This document shows, piece by piece, positions 50,286 to 64,000 of a stretch of 64,000 nucleotides of DNA; the first letter of the stretch is position 1, and each line of letters begins with the position of its first letter. The position numbers and the translations under genes were made by a program. The notes beneath the pieces are model-generated. The model worked only from the letters and a program-made list of their open reading frames with translations, was not told the DNA's origin and ran no database searches. This DNA comes from Streptomyces sp. CBMA152 (GTDB lineage: Bacteria > Actinomycetota > Actinomycetes > Streptomycetales > Streptomycetaceae): positions 285,367 through 349,366 of the forward strand of contig NZ_MECJ01000024.1 of NCBI RefSeq assembly GCF_014596475.1, written 5' to 3'.

Positions 50286-53096
50286 TCAGGGAGCCTCCCC
50301 GCGGATCACCGCGAGCACACCGTCGAGTTCATCGGGTTTGACCAGGACATCACGCGCCTTGGAGCCCTCGCTCGGCCCGACGATCCCGCGCGACTCCATC
50401 AGGTCCATCAGCCGCCCGGCCTTGGCGAAGCCGACGCGCAGCTTGCGCTGGAGCATCGAGGTCGACCCGAACTGGGTGGAAACGACCAGCTCGGCGGCCT
50501 GGCACAGCAGATCGAGGTCGTCGCCGATCTCCTCGTCGATCTCCTTCTTCTGCTTCTGCCCGACCGTGACGTCGTCCCGGAAGACCGGCGCCATCTGGTC
50601 CTTGCAGTGCTGGACGATCGCCCCGATCTCGGCCTCGGTGACGAACGCGCCCTGGAGACGGGTCGGCTTGTTCGCACCCATCGGGAGGAACAGTCCGTCA
50701 CCCTTTCCGATGAGCTTCTCGGCGCCCGGCTGGTCGAGGATGACCCGGCTGTCGGCGAGCGAGGAGGTCGCGAAGGCGAGCCTGGACGGCACGTTCGCCT
50801 TGATCAGACCGGTCACGACATCGACCGACGGACGCTGGGTGGCGAGCACCAGATGGATGCCGGCGGCGCGGGCCAACTGGGTGATGCGCACGATCGCGTC
50901 CTCGACGTCACGCGGCGCGACCATCATCAGGTCCGCGAGCTCGTCGACGATCACCAGCAGATACGGATACGGCGTCAGCTCCCGCTCGCTGCCCTCGGGC
51001 AGCTTCACCTTGCCGTTGCGGATCGCCTCGTTGAAGTCGTCGATATGGCGGAAACCGAACGCCGCGAGGTCGTCGTAGCGCAGGTCCATCTCGCGCACGA
51101 CCCACTGCAGCGCCTCGGCGGCCCGCTTCGGGTTGGTGATGATCGGCGTGATCAAGTGCGGAATGCCCTCGTACGCGGTGAGCTCCACGCGCTTGGGGTC
51201 GACCAGCACCATCCGTACGTCCTCGGGCGTCGCCCGCACCATCACCGAGGTGATCAGGCAGTTGATGCAGGACGACTTGCCGGAACCGGTCGCACCGGCC
51301 ACCAGGACGTGCGGCATCTTCGCGAGGTTGGCCATCACATAGCCGCCCTCGACGTCCTTGCCGAGCGCGACCAGCATCGGGTGGTCGTCCTCGGCCGCGT
51401 CCGCGAGCCGCAGCACATCGCCGAGATTGACCATCTCGCGGTCGGTGTTGGGGATCTCGATGCCGACCGCGGACTTGCCGGGGATCGGCGAGATGATCCG
51501 CACGTCGGGACTGGCGACCGCGTACGCGATGTTCTTGGCGAGCGCGGTGATCCGCTCGACCTTCACGGCCGGGCCCAGCTCCACCTCGTAACGGGTGACC
51601 GTCGGGCCCCGGGTGAAGCCGGTGACGGCGGCGTCGACCTTGAACTCGGTGAACACGTTCTGCAACGCGGCCACTATGGCGTCGTTGGCGGCGCTGCGCG
51701 TCTTGCCCGGGCCGCCGCGCTCCAGCAGGTCGAGCGAGGGCAGCGCGTACGTGATGTCCCCGGCGAGCTGCAACTGCTCGGCCCGCACCGGCATCTCGGA
51801 GTGCTCGGGCGCGGACTTGGTCAGGTCCGGTACGACGTCGGGCGCGCCCGGGGTCGCCCTGGGAGCCGCCTTCTTGGGTGCTGCCTTCGTGAAGTCGGCC
51901 TTGGGGGCTGCCTGTTCCTCACTGCGGGCCGTCGGCAGCGGCGTCGCGTTCTCGCGCTCCCGCTCGACGGAGACGCCCTGGGTGAGGTCGGCGACGATCG
52001 GGGACGGCGGCAGTCCGTTGAGTACGGCGCCGTCCAGCGCGGCGGCCGCGGCGGCGGCCACGTCGACCGGGTCCATCGGCCCGTCGAACGCCGGTTGCAC
52101 CGAGGCGCGCCGGGGCTTGCGGCGCTGCGAGAGCGCCTCCTGTTCGGCGATGTCCTGGGCGATCTCGTTCAGTGCGTCGACGCGGCGCGCGGGCGCACGC
52201 CGGGCGCGCGGCGCGGGCTCCTCCTCCCGCCAGCCGTCGTCGTACGCCTCGTCCTCGCCCGGCTCCCCGGGCAGCGGCTCGACGACGCCGAGACGGGCGC
52301 CCAGGGCGCGCAGCCGCTGCGGGATGGCGTTGACCGGGGTCGCGGTGACGACGAGCAGCCCGAAGACGGTCAGGAGCACCAGCAGCGGTACGGCCAGCAC
52401 ATCGCCCATCAGGAATTCCAGCGGCTTGGACGCGGCCCAGCCGATGAGGCCGCCCGCGTCCTGCATCGCGCTGGTGCCGTCGCCCCGGCCCGGCGAGCCG
52501 CAGGCGATGTGGACCTGGCCGAGCACGCCGAGCACCAGGGCGGACAGGCCGATCACGATCCGCCCGTTGGCCTCCGGCTTCTCCGGGTAGAGGATCAGCC
52601 GCACGGCGATCGCGCCGAGCAGCAGCGGTACCAGGAGGTCGAGGCGGCCGAACGCGCCGGTCACCAGCATCTCGACGAGGTCGCCGACCGGTCCTTGCAG
52701 ATTCGACCAGGTGCCCGCCGCGACGATCAGCGCGAGGCCGAGCAGCAGCAGGGCGAGCCCGTCCTTGCGGTGGGCGGGGTCCAGGCCCTTGGCGCCACGC
52801 CCTATGCCGCGGAACATCGCCCCCACGCCGTGCGCGGCGCCGAGCCAGACGGCGCGCGCCATCCGGTACACGCCCCCTGTGGGCGAAGGCGCCGGCTTGG
52901 GCGCGGGCTTGCTCGCCACCGACTTCTTGGCGGGTGCCTTCTTGGCAGCGGCTTTCTTCGCGGGCGCGGCGGTTTTCTTCGCGGGCGCCTTCTTGGCAGG
53001 CGCGGCCGCCTTCTTGGCGGGTGCCGCGGTACGGCCGGTGCGCTTCGCGGTGCCCGCCGTGCCCTGGGAACCCTTGCCGGACGTACGTGAGGCCAT
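50286..53096 (-). CDS. ftsK: DNA translocase FtsK/SpoIIIE
   Basis: 936 residues. Residues 1-55 are lysine/alanine/proline-rich with repeated PAKKA blocks; four membrane helices lie between about 100 and 270; a long acidic linker reaches 430; the motor has Walker A VLVAGATGSGKSSCIN near 600 and VILDQPGAEKLIGKGDGLFL; the C-terminal gamma winged helix (TSMLQRKLRVGFAKAGRLMD) reads polar sequences. ATG at 53096. Pumps DNA through sporulation septa. The histone-like tail is unusual for FtsK. Confidence 0.95.
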   Translation of the reverse strand: MASRTSGKGSQGTAGTAKRTGRTAAPAKKAAAPAKKAPAKKTAAPAKKAAAKKAPAKKSVASKPAPKPAPSPTGGVYRMARAVWLGAAHGVGAMFRGIGRGAKGLDPAHRKDGLALLLLGLALIVAAGTWSNLQGPVGDLVEMLVTGAFGRLDLLVPLLLGAIAVRLILYPEKPEANGRIVIGLSALVLGVLGQVHIACGSPGRGDGTSAMQDAGGLIGWAASKPLEFLMGDVLAVPLLVLLTVFGLLVVTATPVNAIPQRLRALGARLGVVEPLPGEPGEDEAYDDGWREEEPAPRARRAPARRVDALNEIAQDIAEQEALSQRRKPRRASVQPAFDGPMDPVDVAAAAAAALDGAVLNGLPPSPIVADLTQGVSVERERENATPLPTARSEEQAAPKADFTKAAPKKAAPRATPGAPDVVPDLTKSAPEHSEMPVRAEQLQLAGDITYALPSLDLLERGGPGKTRSAANDAIVAALQNVFTEFKVDAAVTGFTRGPTVTRYEVELGPAVKVERITALAKNIAYAVASPDVRIISPIPGKSAVGIEIPNTDREMVNLGDVLRLADAAEDDHPMLVALGKDVEGGYVMANLAKMPHVLVAGATGSGKSSCINCLITSVMVRATPEDVRMVLVDPKRVELTAYEGIPHLITPIITNPKRAAEALQWVVREMDLRYDDLAAFGFRHIDDFNEAIRNGKVKLPEGSERELTPYPYLLVIVDELADLMMVAPRDVEDAIVRITQLARAAGIHLVLATQRPSVDVVTGLIKANVPSRLAFATSSLADSRVILDQPGAEKLIGKGDGLFLPMGANKPTRLQGAFVTEAEIGAIVQHCKDQMAPVFRDDVTVGQKQKKEIDEEIGDDLDLLCQAAELVVSTQFGSTSMLQRKLRVGFAKAGRLMDLMESRGIVGPSEGSKARDVLVKPDELDGVLAVIRGEAP

Positions 53097-53269
53097 GGTG
53101 CTGAGGTTACCGGTGCCGACGGCGGTGGACACGACGCCCGCCGCTTCACCCGTCCGTGTCGGACATACGGAGGGTGCTGACGTACGGACAACTCAGTACG
53201 GACATACGGGCGAAGGAGACTGACGCACGCTCAGCGCCGGGACGCGTCGGCCCCGGCGGTGGCCGCGCG

Positions 53270-53950
53270 TCAGTTCTGCGAGGGCAGGGTCGCCGTACCG
53301 CTGCCCGTGCCCGGCTCCAGGGCGTCCAGCGCCCTGCGCAGCCCGGTCAGCTTGCGCTCCAGATGGGCGGCGGTCGCCACCGCCGCCGCGTCCGCCGACT
53401 CGTCGTCGAGCTGTTTGGAGAGCGCCTCGGCCTGCTCCTCAACTGCCGCCAGTCGCGCGGACAGTTCGGCGAGCAGCCCCGCCGGCTCCTTGGGGTCGCC
53501 GACCGTGTGGCCGCCGCCCTCCAGCTGGAGCCGCAGCAGCGCCGCCTGCTCGCGCAGCTGGCAGTTCTTCATGTACAGCTCGACGAACACCGACACCTTG
53601 GCGCGCAGCACCCAGGGGTCGAAGGGCTTGGAGATGTAGTCGACTGCGCCCGCCGCGTAGCCCCGGAAGGTGTGGTGCGGGCCGTGGTTGATCGCCGTGA
53701 GGAAGATGATCGGGATGTCCCGGGTCCGCTCGCGGCGCTTGATGTGCGCGGCCGTCTCGAAACCGTCCATTCCCGGCATCTGGACGTCCAGCAGGATCAC
53801 TGCGAAATCGTCCGTCAGCAGCGCTTTGAGCGCTTCCTCCCCTGACGATGCCCGCACCAGTGTCTGATCGAGCGCAGAGAGGATGGCCTCCAGCGCCAGC
53901 AGATTCTCCGGCCGGTCATCGACCAGGAGGATCTTGGCCTTCTGCACCAT
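53270..53950 (-). CDS. osaB: Response regulator OsaB
   Basis: 226 residues. Receiver domain (AKILLVDDRPENLLALEA; Asp ~54 in VILLDVQMPGMDG; SKPFDPWVLRAKV) followed by an alpha-helical coiled coil (about 145-215), without a DNA-binding domain. In S. coelicolor OsaB is the osmotic-stress response regulator next to OsaA. ATG at 53950 with GAGGAGG. 244 bases separate it from osaA. Confidence 0.92.
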   Translation of the reverse strand: MVQKAKILLVDDRPENLLALEAILSALDQTLVRASSGEEALKALLTDDFAVILLDVQMPGMDGFETAAHIKRRERTRDIPIIFLTAINHGPHHTFRGYAAGAVDYISKPFDPWVLRAKVSVFVELYMKNCQLREQAALLRLQLEGGGHTVGDPKEPAGLLAELSARLAAVEEQAEALSKQLDDESADAAAVATAAHLERKLTGLRRALDALEPGTGSGTATLPSQN

Positions 53951-54194
53951 GGCCCGTCCTCCTCGCCCCGGCAGTGCGCCGGGCGCCGCCCCAGGGGACG
54001 ACTCCCTTGCGCCGCCCGTCCTTGTGCCGGTCATGGTAGCCGCACCCCGCCTGTCGCCACACCCTGTCACCGCGATGTCACTGTGCACGTAGCAGAAACG
54101 TAGTGGGAGACCAGAAGGTTCCCCGAATACCGCCGCCTCACACGCCTTCGGCCACACTCAGTCAGCAACTCGGGGTGAACCGTACAGCCACCGA

Positions 54195-59654
<5,460 letters not shown>

Positions 59655-59950
59655 CGTGTCCCTCCCGCAGGGGTCGACCGCCCTCGTCGGGCTTTCTCTG
59701 AAGCCTTCCCAGTGTTTCACCATGGCCGAACCCGGCCATAACAGTTCGGCAGCTTCGCATACCGTCCCCGCCCTCGGAGGGCGGAAACACTGGTGACCGG
59801 CATCCGCCAGGACAGTGAAGGTAAGTAACCTGGCTTCCGGCTGTCCAACCGCCCCGGTCCGTCCGGTGTGGGGTCCCCCCTGCTCGGTAAGAGCTCGGGG
59901 GCGGGGCGCCACAAGGACGACCACGGGACACCGGAGGGAGCGGGCCACAC

Positions 59951-62653
59951 ATGGGAGTGTTGATTCCCGGGGGGCACCTTCCCGAGCCCCGGCAGGGGAA
60001 ACCCGCAGTCGAGACGCGTACGAGGAGTTCTGTGATCACCGCGCGGGCGGCAGCCAGTTTCGACCCCGTCGGGCGGTCCGTCGCGACCGCCCGCGCCTTC
60101 GTCCGCGACACACTGCAGGGCTGGGGGTACGCGGACGTCGTCGACGACGCGGTCGTCCTCACCAGTGAGCTGGTCACCAACGCGGTGGTCCACGCCGGCA
60201 CCGCCGCCGACGTCCTGTGTCTGCGCTCCGAGGACGGGGTGCGGGTCGAGGTCGCCGATCACTACCCCGAACGTGAAATTCCGCTTCACGCCTCCCCCGC
60301 CGAAGTCACCGGACCCGACCGCGAGAACGGCCGCGGCCTCCTGCTCTGCGCGGCCATCGCCTCCCGCTGGGGCGTCGAGTACACGCCCACGAAGAAGCAC
60401 GTCTGGTTCCAACTCGACCTCCCCGCGCGCGCAGTGGGCACCCGCTCGGCCGGCCCCGCGCTTCCCATCGCCCTGCTGCCCGTCACCGACGGCAGAGTCC
60501 GCGTCGCGGTCATCCAGATCGACCGCACCGGCGCCGTCAGCGCCTGGAACGAGGACGCCGAAGAGCTCTTCGGCTACCCCGCCGAGCAGGTCACCGGCAA
60601 ACCGCTGACCGACTTCGCCGCCTGGCCGCACACCCCCGGCACCTCCACCGGCATCGTCGAGGCCCTGCAACTCTCGCGCTGGGAAGGCAGTTACGGCATC
60701 CGCGGCGCCGACGGCCGCGTCCTGCCCGTGTACGCCTCCCATCTGCGGGTACGCGACACCAACGGCGAGCCCTCCACCGTCTGCCTGCTGGTCCGCGACG
60801 ACGAACGGGCCGTCCTGCAGACCCCCGTACGCGCCCCCGCCGCCGATCCGGCGGCCCTCGGCGAGAGCCGACATGTCGACCCGTTCGAGGTCTTCATCGG
60901 CTCCCCGGCCCCCGACGACCTCGACGGCCTGCTGCAACGGACCGTGGAACGCGCCCGCGACATGCTCGACGGCGACTCCGCGTTCCTGCTGCTCGCCACC
61001 GACGACGAGACCGAACTGGAAGTACGGGCCACCACCGGCCTGCCCTCCGCACGCCAGCGCTTCGCGCGCGTGCCCGTCGAAGCCGGCACCGGCCGCTACG
61101 GCTCGGCCAGGATGCCCGCCGTCCACGAGGACTTGGCCACGGTCCCCGGCGCCGTCCCGATCCTCGGCGGCTCCGGCATGCGCTCGGTCGTCACCGTCCC
61201 GCTCAAGGTCGAGGGCCGCCTCACCGGCTCGCTCGGCGTCGCCGCCGAAGCCCCCGGCCGCTACTCCAACGAAGAAGCGTTGCGCCTCCAGTTCGCCGCC
61301 GACCGCATCGCGCTCGCCGTCGAATCGGCGCGCCTGGGCGAGCTCGAACGCCTGCGCCGCGGCTCGCTGAGCTTCCTCGTCGAAGCCTCGGACCTGCTGG
61401 CGGGAACTCTGGACCGGGACCAGACGTTGGCCCTGATGGCGCAGATGACCGTCCCCACTCTCGCCACCTGGTGCGCGGTGTACACGATCGCGGACCAGGC
61501 GTCCGACCCGTATCTCTCCTATGTCCTGCACGAGGACGAGGAGCGCATTGACGGCCTGAAGGCACTGCTCTCCAAGATCGCCCCACCGGAGCCGGTGCCC
61601 ACGCCGGGCGCACGCGTGTGGACCGCCCCCGCCGAAGCGGCCCACCAGGCCGCCCTGCGCACCTCCATGCGCGACCTCGGCCGCAGCACCAGCCCGTATC
61701 TGGGCAGTGGCCTCGGCACCACCCTGTCCACGGCGGCCGCCGTCGGCGGCGAGACGGTCGTCCTGCCGCTGGTCGCCCGTAACCGCGTCATCGGCATGCT
61801 CACGCTCGGCAAGCCCTCCGACGACCACTTCCGCCAGGAGATCCTGGAGCTCGCCGAAGACCTCTCGCGCCGGGCCGCGCTGGCCCTGGACAACGCCCGC
61901 CTGTACTCGGAGCGCATGGCCATCAGCCGCTCCCTCCAGCGCAGCCTGCTGCCGCCGGGCCTGCCCCAGATCCCGGGCGTCGAGGTCGAGGTCATCTACC
62001 GCGCGGCCGGCGAGGGCAACGAGGTGGGCGGCGACTTCTACGACCTCTTCCCGATCCGCGACGGCGCGTACGGCTTCGCCATCGGCGACGTCTGCGGCAC
62101 CGGCCCGGAGGCGGCGGCCGTCACAGGCCTCGCCCGGCACGCGCTGCGCCTGCTCGCCCGCGAGGGATTCGGCGGCCCCGCGGTCCTGGAGCGCCTCAAC
62201 GCGGCGATCCTCGACGAGGGCGCCCGCAGCCGCTTCCTGACGCTCCTTTACGGCGAGTTGTGGCCGCAGGAGGACGGCAGCGCGGTCCTCAAGGTGGTCT
62301 GCGCGGGCCATCCGCTCCCGCTGCGCCTGCGTCAGGACGGCACGGTGGAGCCCGCCGCCGAGCCCCAGCCGCTGCTCGGCGTCATGGAGGACCTGGAGCT
62401 GTACGAGCAGACGATCACCCTCGACCCGGGCGATGTCCTGCTCTGTGTCACCGACGGCATCACCGAGCGCCGCGAGGGCACCCGGATGCTCGGAGACGAC
62501 GGTCTGACGGACGTCCTCGCCACCTGTACGGGTCTGACCGCAGGTGCCGTCGCGGCCCGCGTCCTGCGCGCGGTGGAGCGCTTCGCCGCCGAGCCCGCGT
62601 CCGACGACATGGCGATCCTGTCGATGCGCATCCCGGAACAACCCAAGCGGTAG
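59951..62653 (+). CDS. osaC: Multidomain anti-sigma/phosphatase OsaC
   Basis: 900 residues: RsbW-like HATPase (about 30-150, DDAVVLTSELVTNAVVHAG), PAS (175-280, AVSAWNEDAEELFGYPAEQV), two GAF domains (about 310-470 and 475-650) and a C-terminal PP2C/SpoIIE phosphatase (680-890, EGNEVGGDFYDLFPI, GDVCGTGPEAAAVTG, SDDMAILSMRI). In S. coelicolor OsaC modulates SigB after osmotic stress. Divergent from osaA across about 300 bases. ATG at 59951 with GGAGGGAG; an in-frame GTG at 60032 behind GAGGAG is a possible alternative. Confidence 0.93.
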   Translation: MGVLIPGGHLPEPRQGKPAVETRTRSSVITARAAASFDPVGRSVATARAFVRDTLQGWGYADVVDDAVVLTSELVTNAVVHAGTAADVLCLRSEDGVRVEVADHYPEREIPLHASPAEVTGPDRENGRGLLLCAAIASRWGVEYTPTKKHVWFQLDLPARAVGTRSAGPALPIALLPVTDGRVRVAVIQIDRTGAVSAWNEDAEELFGYPAEQVTGKPLTDFAAWPHTPGTSTGIVEALQLSRWEGSYGIRGADGRVLPVYASHLRVRDTNGEPSTVCLLVRDDERAVLQTPVRAPAADPAALGESRHVDPFEVFIGSPAPDDLDGLLQRTVERARDMLDGDSAFLLLATDDETELEVRATTGLPSARQRFARVPVEAGTGRYGSARMPAVHEDLATVPGAVPILGGSGMRSVVTVPLKVEGRLTGSLGVAAEAPGRYSNEEALRLQFAADRIALAVESARLGELERLRRGSLSFLVEASDLLAGTLDRDQTLALMAQMTVPTLATWCAVYTIADQASDPYLSYVLHEDEERIDGLKALLSKIAPPEPVPTPGARVWTAPAEAAHQAALRTSMRDLGRSTSPYLGSGLGTTLSTAAAVGGETVVLPLVARNRVIGMLTLGKPSDDHFRQEILELAEDLSRRAALALDNARLYSERMAISRSLQRSLLPPGLPQIPGVEVEVIYRAAGEGNEVGGDFYDLFPIRDGAYGFAIGDVCGTGPEAAAVTGLARHALRLLAREGFGGPAVLERLNAAILDEGARSRFLTLLYGELWPQEDGSAVLKVVCAGHPLPLRLRQDGTVEPAAEPQPLLGVMEDLELYEQTITLDPGDVLLCVTDGITERREGTRMLGDDGLTDVLATCTGLTAGAVAARVLRAVERFAAEPASDDMAILSMRIPEQPKR

Positions 62654-62662
62654 CCGGACGAC

Positions 62663-62693
62663 CGTATCCGCCCTCCCGGAGAGGGCGGATACG
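62663..62693 (+). terminator. Hairpin after osaC
   Basis: CGTATCCGCCCTC and GAGGGCGGATACG, 13-bp arms with loop CCGGA, 10 bases after the stop. Confidence 0.7.
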
Positions 62694-62706
62694 CGGGCAG
62701 ATACAC

Positions 62707-62738
62707 GAAAGGCCCCGCCCAATTGGGCGGGGCCTTTC
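62707..62738. terminator. Palindromic terminator between osaC and tRNA-Thr
   Basis: GAAAGGCCCCGCCC-AATT-GGGCGGGGCCTTTC, a perfect 14-bp stem placed 9 bases past the 3' end of the minus-strand tRNA. Confidence 0.75.
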
Positions 62739-62747
62739 ATCTTGCTG

Positions 62748-62823
62748 TGGAGCCCCCATGCGGAATCGAACCGCAGACCTTCTCCTTACCATGGAGACGC
62801 TCTACCGACTGAGCTATAGGGGC
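62748..62823 (-). tRNA. tRNA-Thr (GGT)
   Basis: The reverse complement folds as a full cloverleaf: acceptor GCCCCTA/TGGGGGC, D-arm GCTC/GAGC, anticodon stem TCTCC/GGAGA with loop ATGGTAA (anticodon GGT, reads ACC), T-arm TGCGG-TTCGATT-CCGCA, then U73 and an encoded CCA (62748-62750). Confidence 0.96.
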
Positions 62824-62863
62824 CGGTTGTTGTTTCGGGGTTTCCCCCTCACCAACGAGATAA

Positions 62864-62893
62864 AGCATACCCTGAATCAGACGGTGTTCCGAA
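62864..62893 (-). promoter_or_regulatory. Candidate promoter of tRNA-Thr
   Basis: On the minus strand TTCGGA (62888-62893) and TATGCT (62864-62869), spacer 18, lie about 41 bases before the tRNA 5' end. The -35 is weak. Confidence 0.4.
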
Positions 62894-62935
62894 CCACGCG
62901 CACCCGTTCCTCACGGGTGCTCGCAGGACGCCCCG

Positions 62936-63637
62936 CTAGGCAGGCTGAAGCAGCCCGCCGAGCGCGTTGCAGACCGAGACCAACTTCCGTACGCCGGCGT
63001 CGGAAAGCCCGTCGAGACGGGGCAGCGCCAGCGTCTCGTCGACGGCCCGCTCGGTCTCCGGCAGCACACACCCGACCCGTCGGAACTCCCGCGTCCTGTG
63101 TACGGGAGTGACCACGGGCACCTCGCACTCCACCCCGCGCCGCCGCAACAGCCGCGCGAACGCGTCCCGATCGGGCCGCCCGTTCCCGGGCACCCGCACG
63201 ACATACCGCTGATACCCGTGCCCGTCCGCCGGTACGGGCGTCCGTACGCCGACGAGTCGCCGGTCCAAGTACCCGGCGTGCTGCCGTCGTTGAGCGACAT
63301 CGCCGACCTGGCCGTCGTCTTCGTGCTTCTCCACCAGGACCAGCCCCAACCGGGCCGCGAGCTGGCGGAACTGTTCGGAGTCCGCCGGATGTCCGAAGCG
63401 GTGTACGAGCACGAGCCCGGCGGTCCGCGAGGTGACCACCGCTTCGATGCCCCCGACTCCGAGGCAGTAGGTGTCCGGGTCTATGTCGGCGAACACCGGC
63501 ACGGCCCCGGCTACGACCACCGCACGGGCCACTTCACCGTCGTCGTACGCCGACACGATCACTTCGTCCCCGGCCGCGAAGCCGGCGGACTTCAGCCCTG
63601 CGATGATCCCCATAGCTGGGCATGATGCTCGCACCAT
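62936..63637 (-). CDS. Shortened DegT/DnrJ/EryC1-like aminotransferase homologue
   Basis: 233 residues, against about 370 for the family. The middle part AGDEVIVSAYDDGEVARAVV and AVPVFADIDPDTYCL, and the late part QRYVVRVPGNGRPDRD, CEVPVVTPVHRTREF and ETLALPRLDGLSDAG match the family. The N-terminal ~50 residues and the whole segment carrying the PLP lysine are missing, so it is unlikely to be a normal aminotransferase. The frame is intact. ATG at 63637 or 63613; neither has a clear ribosome site. Confidence 0.7.
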   Translation of the reverse strand: MVRASCPAMGIIAGLKSAGFAAGDEVIVSAYDDGEVARAVVVAGAVPVFADIDPDTYCLGVGGIEAVVTSRTAGLVLVHRFGHPADSEQFRQLAARLGLVLVEKHEDDGQVGDVAQRRQHAGYLDRRLVGVRTPVPADGHGYQRYVVRVPGNGRPDRDAFARLLRRRGVECEVPVVTPVHRTREFRRVGCVLPETERAVDETLALPRLDGLSDAGVRKLVSVCNALGGLLQPA

Positions 63638-63660
63638 ATGAACAACAGGTGAGCGGGCAT

Positions 63661-63703
63661 AAAAAAACGCTGGTCCCTGAGCCGAAGCTCGGGGACCAGC
63701 GTT
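63661..63703 (-). terminator. Intrinsic terminator of the rRNA operon
   Basis: On the minus strand AACGCTGGTCCCCGAGC, loop TTCG, then its near complement (one mismatch) and a run of seven T. A classic U-tract terminator just past the 5S gene. Confidence 0.9.
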
Positions 63704-63711
63704 GAAGATTT

Positions 63712-63830
63712 GTTCGGCGGCGTCCTACTCTCCCACAGGGTCCCCCCTGCAGTACCATCGGCGCTGAAAGGCTTAGCTTCCGGGTTCGGAATGTAACCGG
63801 GCGTTTCCCTAACGCTATGACCACCGAAAC
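63712..63830 (-). rRNA. rrf: 5S rRNA
   Basis: Minus-strand sequence begins GTTTCGGTGGTCATAGCG and ends in GGACGCCGCCGAAC, with CCGAACCCGGAAGCTAAGCC in between; about 119 bases, the normal length. Confidence 0.95.
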
Positions 63831-63907
63831 ACTATGAAATTTGAACGCTGGCATGAACACAGCTGTTCGTTATTTCAGAACTAACACAGTGGACGCGAGC
63901 AACTGAG

Positions 63908-64000
63908 GACAAGCCCTCGGCCTATTAGTACCAGTCAGCTCCACCCCTTACGAGGCTTCCACATCTGGCCTATCAACCCAGTCGTCTACTGGGAGCCTTA
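63908..64000 (-). rRNA. rrl: 23S rRNA, 3' end (partial)
   Basis: Minus-strand sequence contains the conserved 3' end: TAAGGCTCCCAGTAGACGAC, GTAAGGGGTGGAGCTGAC and GGTACTAATAGGCCGAGGGC. Only about 93 bases are inside the window; the exact mature end near 63908 is estimated. Confidence 0.93.

Noticed and set aside
62748..63637. tRNA-Thr as attachment site of an integrated element, with the short DegT gene as its cargo
   Set aside because: No integrase, and no direct repeat of the tRNA 3' end is visible inside the window.

Overview
The window is about 70% G+C, with long antisense shadow ORFs typical of high GC3 coding and Streptomyces-style GTG/TTG starts. Gene order matches the conserved core of a Streptomyces chromosome (the osaABC - ftsK - rimO - pgsA - cinA - recA - gluABCD - miaB - miaA - dapF - rshA - hflX block known from S. 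coelicolor). I saw no insertion sequence, prophage, CRISPR array or origin. It is mostly chromosomal core with a few accessory insertions.

Layout. 1-7.6 kb (minus): the 5' part of a DinG/XPD-type helicase, then a four-gene NRPS-independent (NIS) siderophore operon: aminotransferase, IucA/IucC, AlcB-type acyltransferase, IucA/IucC. 8.0-10.7 kb (plus): two tandem paralogous secreted trypsin-like lipoproteins. 10.7-22.2 kb (mostly minus): hflX, an M1 peptidase, rshA, dapF, a membrane protein, miaA, two small plus-strand genes, an extradiol-dioxygenase-fold protein and miaB. 22.3-29.2 kb: a TAXI binding protein, the gluR-gluK two-component system and the divergent gluABCD glutamate importer. 29.3-32.1 kb: a flavin monooxygenase, then a cysteine dioxygenase-rhodanese operon preceded by a promoter and a 15-codon Cys-rich leader peptide. 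32.2-38.3 kb: recA-recX, an AI-2E transporter, DUF3046, an alpha/alpha-toroid protein, azlCD and a deletion remnant of an AraC regulator. 38.3-46.3 kb: lhr, nei, an SDR with a leaderless-type promoter, a small membrane protein, dps and clgR. 46.4-53.1 kb (minus): ftsK, a RodZ-like HTH gene with a structured leader and a possible leader peptide, then rimO-pgsA-cinA overlapping by 4 bp. 53.3-62.7 kb: osaB, the giant hybrid kinase osaA (ten tandem 92-residue HAMP units) and divergent osaC (RsbW-PAS-GAF-PP2C). 62.7-64 kb: tRNA-Thr(GGT), a shortened DegT-like aminotransferase, then the end of an rRNA operon (5S and the 3' end of 23S, minus strand).

Themes. Genome maintenance: dinG, recA/recX with an SOS box, lhr/nei, ftsK. 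Stress control: rshA, osaABC, dps, clgR. Metabolite sensing: gluRK with gluABCD, and a cysteine-sensing leader in front of cysteine catabolism. The most novel-looking signals are the two candidate leader peptides (30993-31040 plus strand; 50073-50126 minus strand), the reduced siderophore operon, the AraC remnant and the histone-like tail of FtsK.
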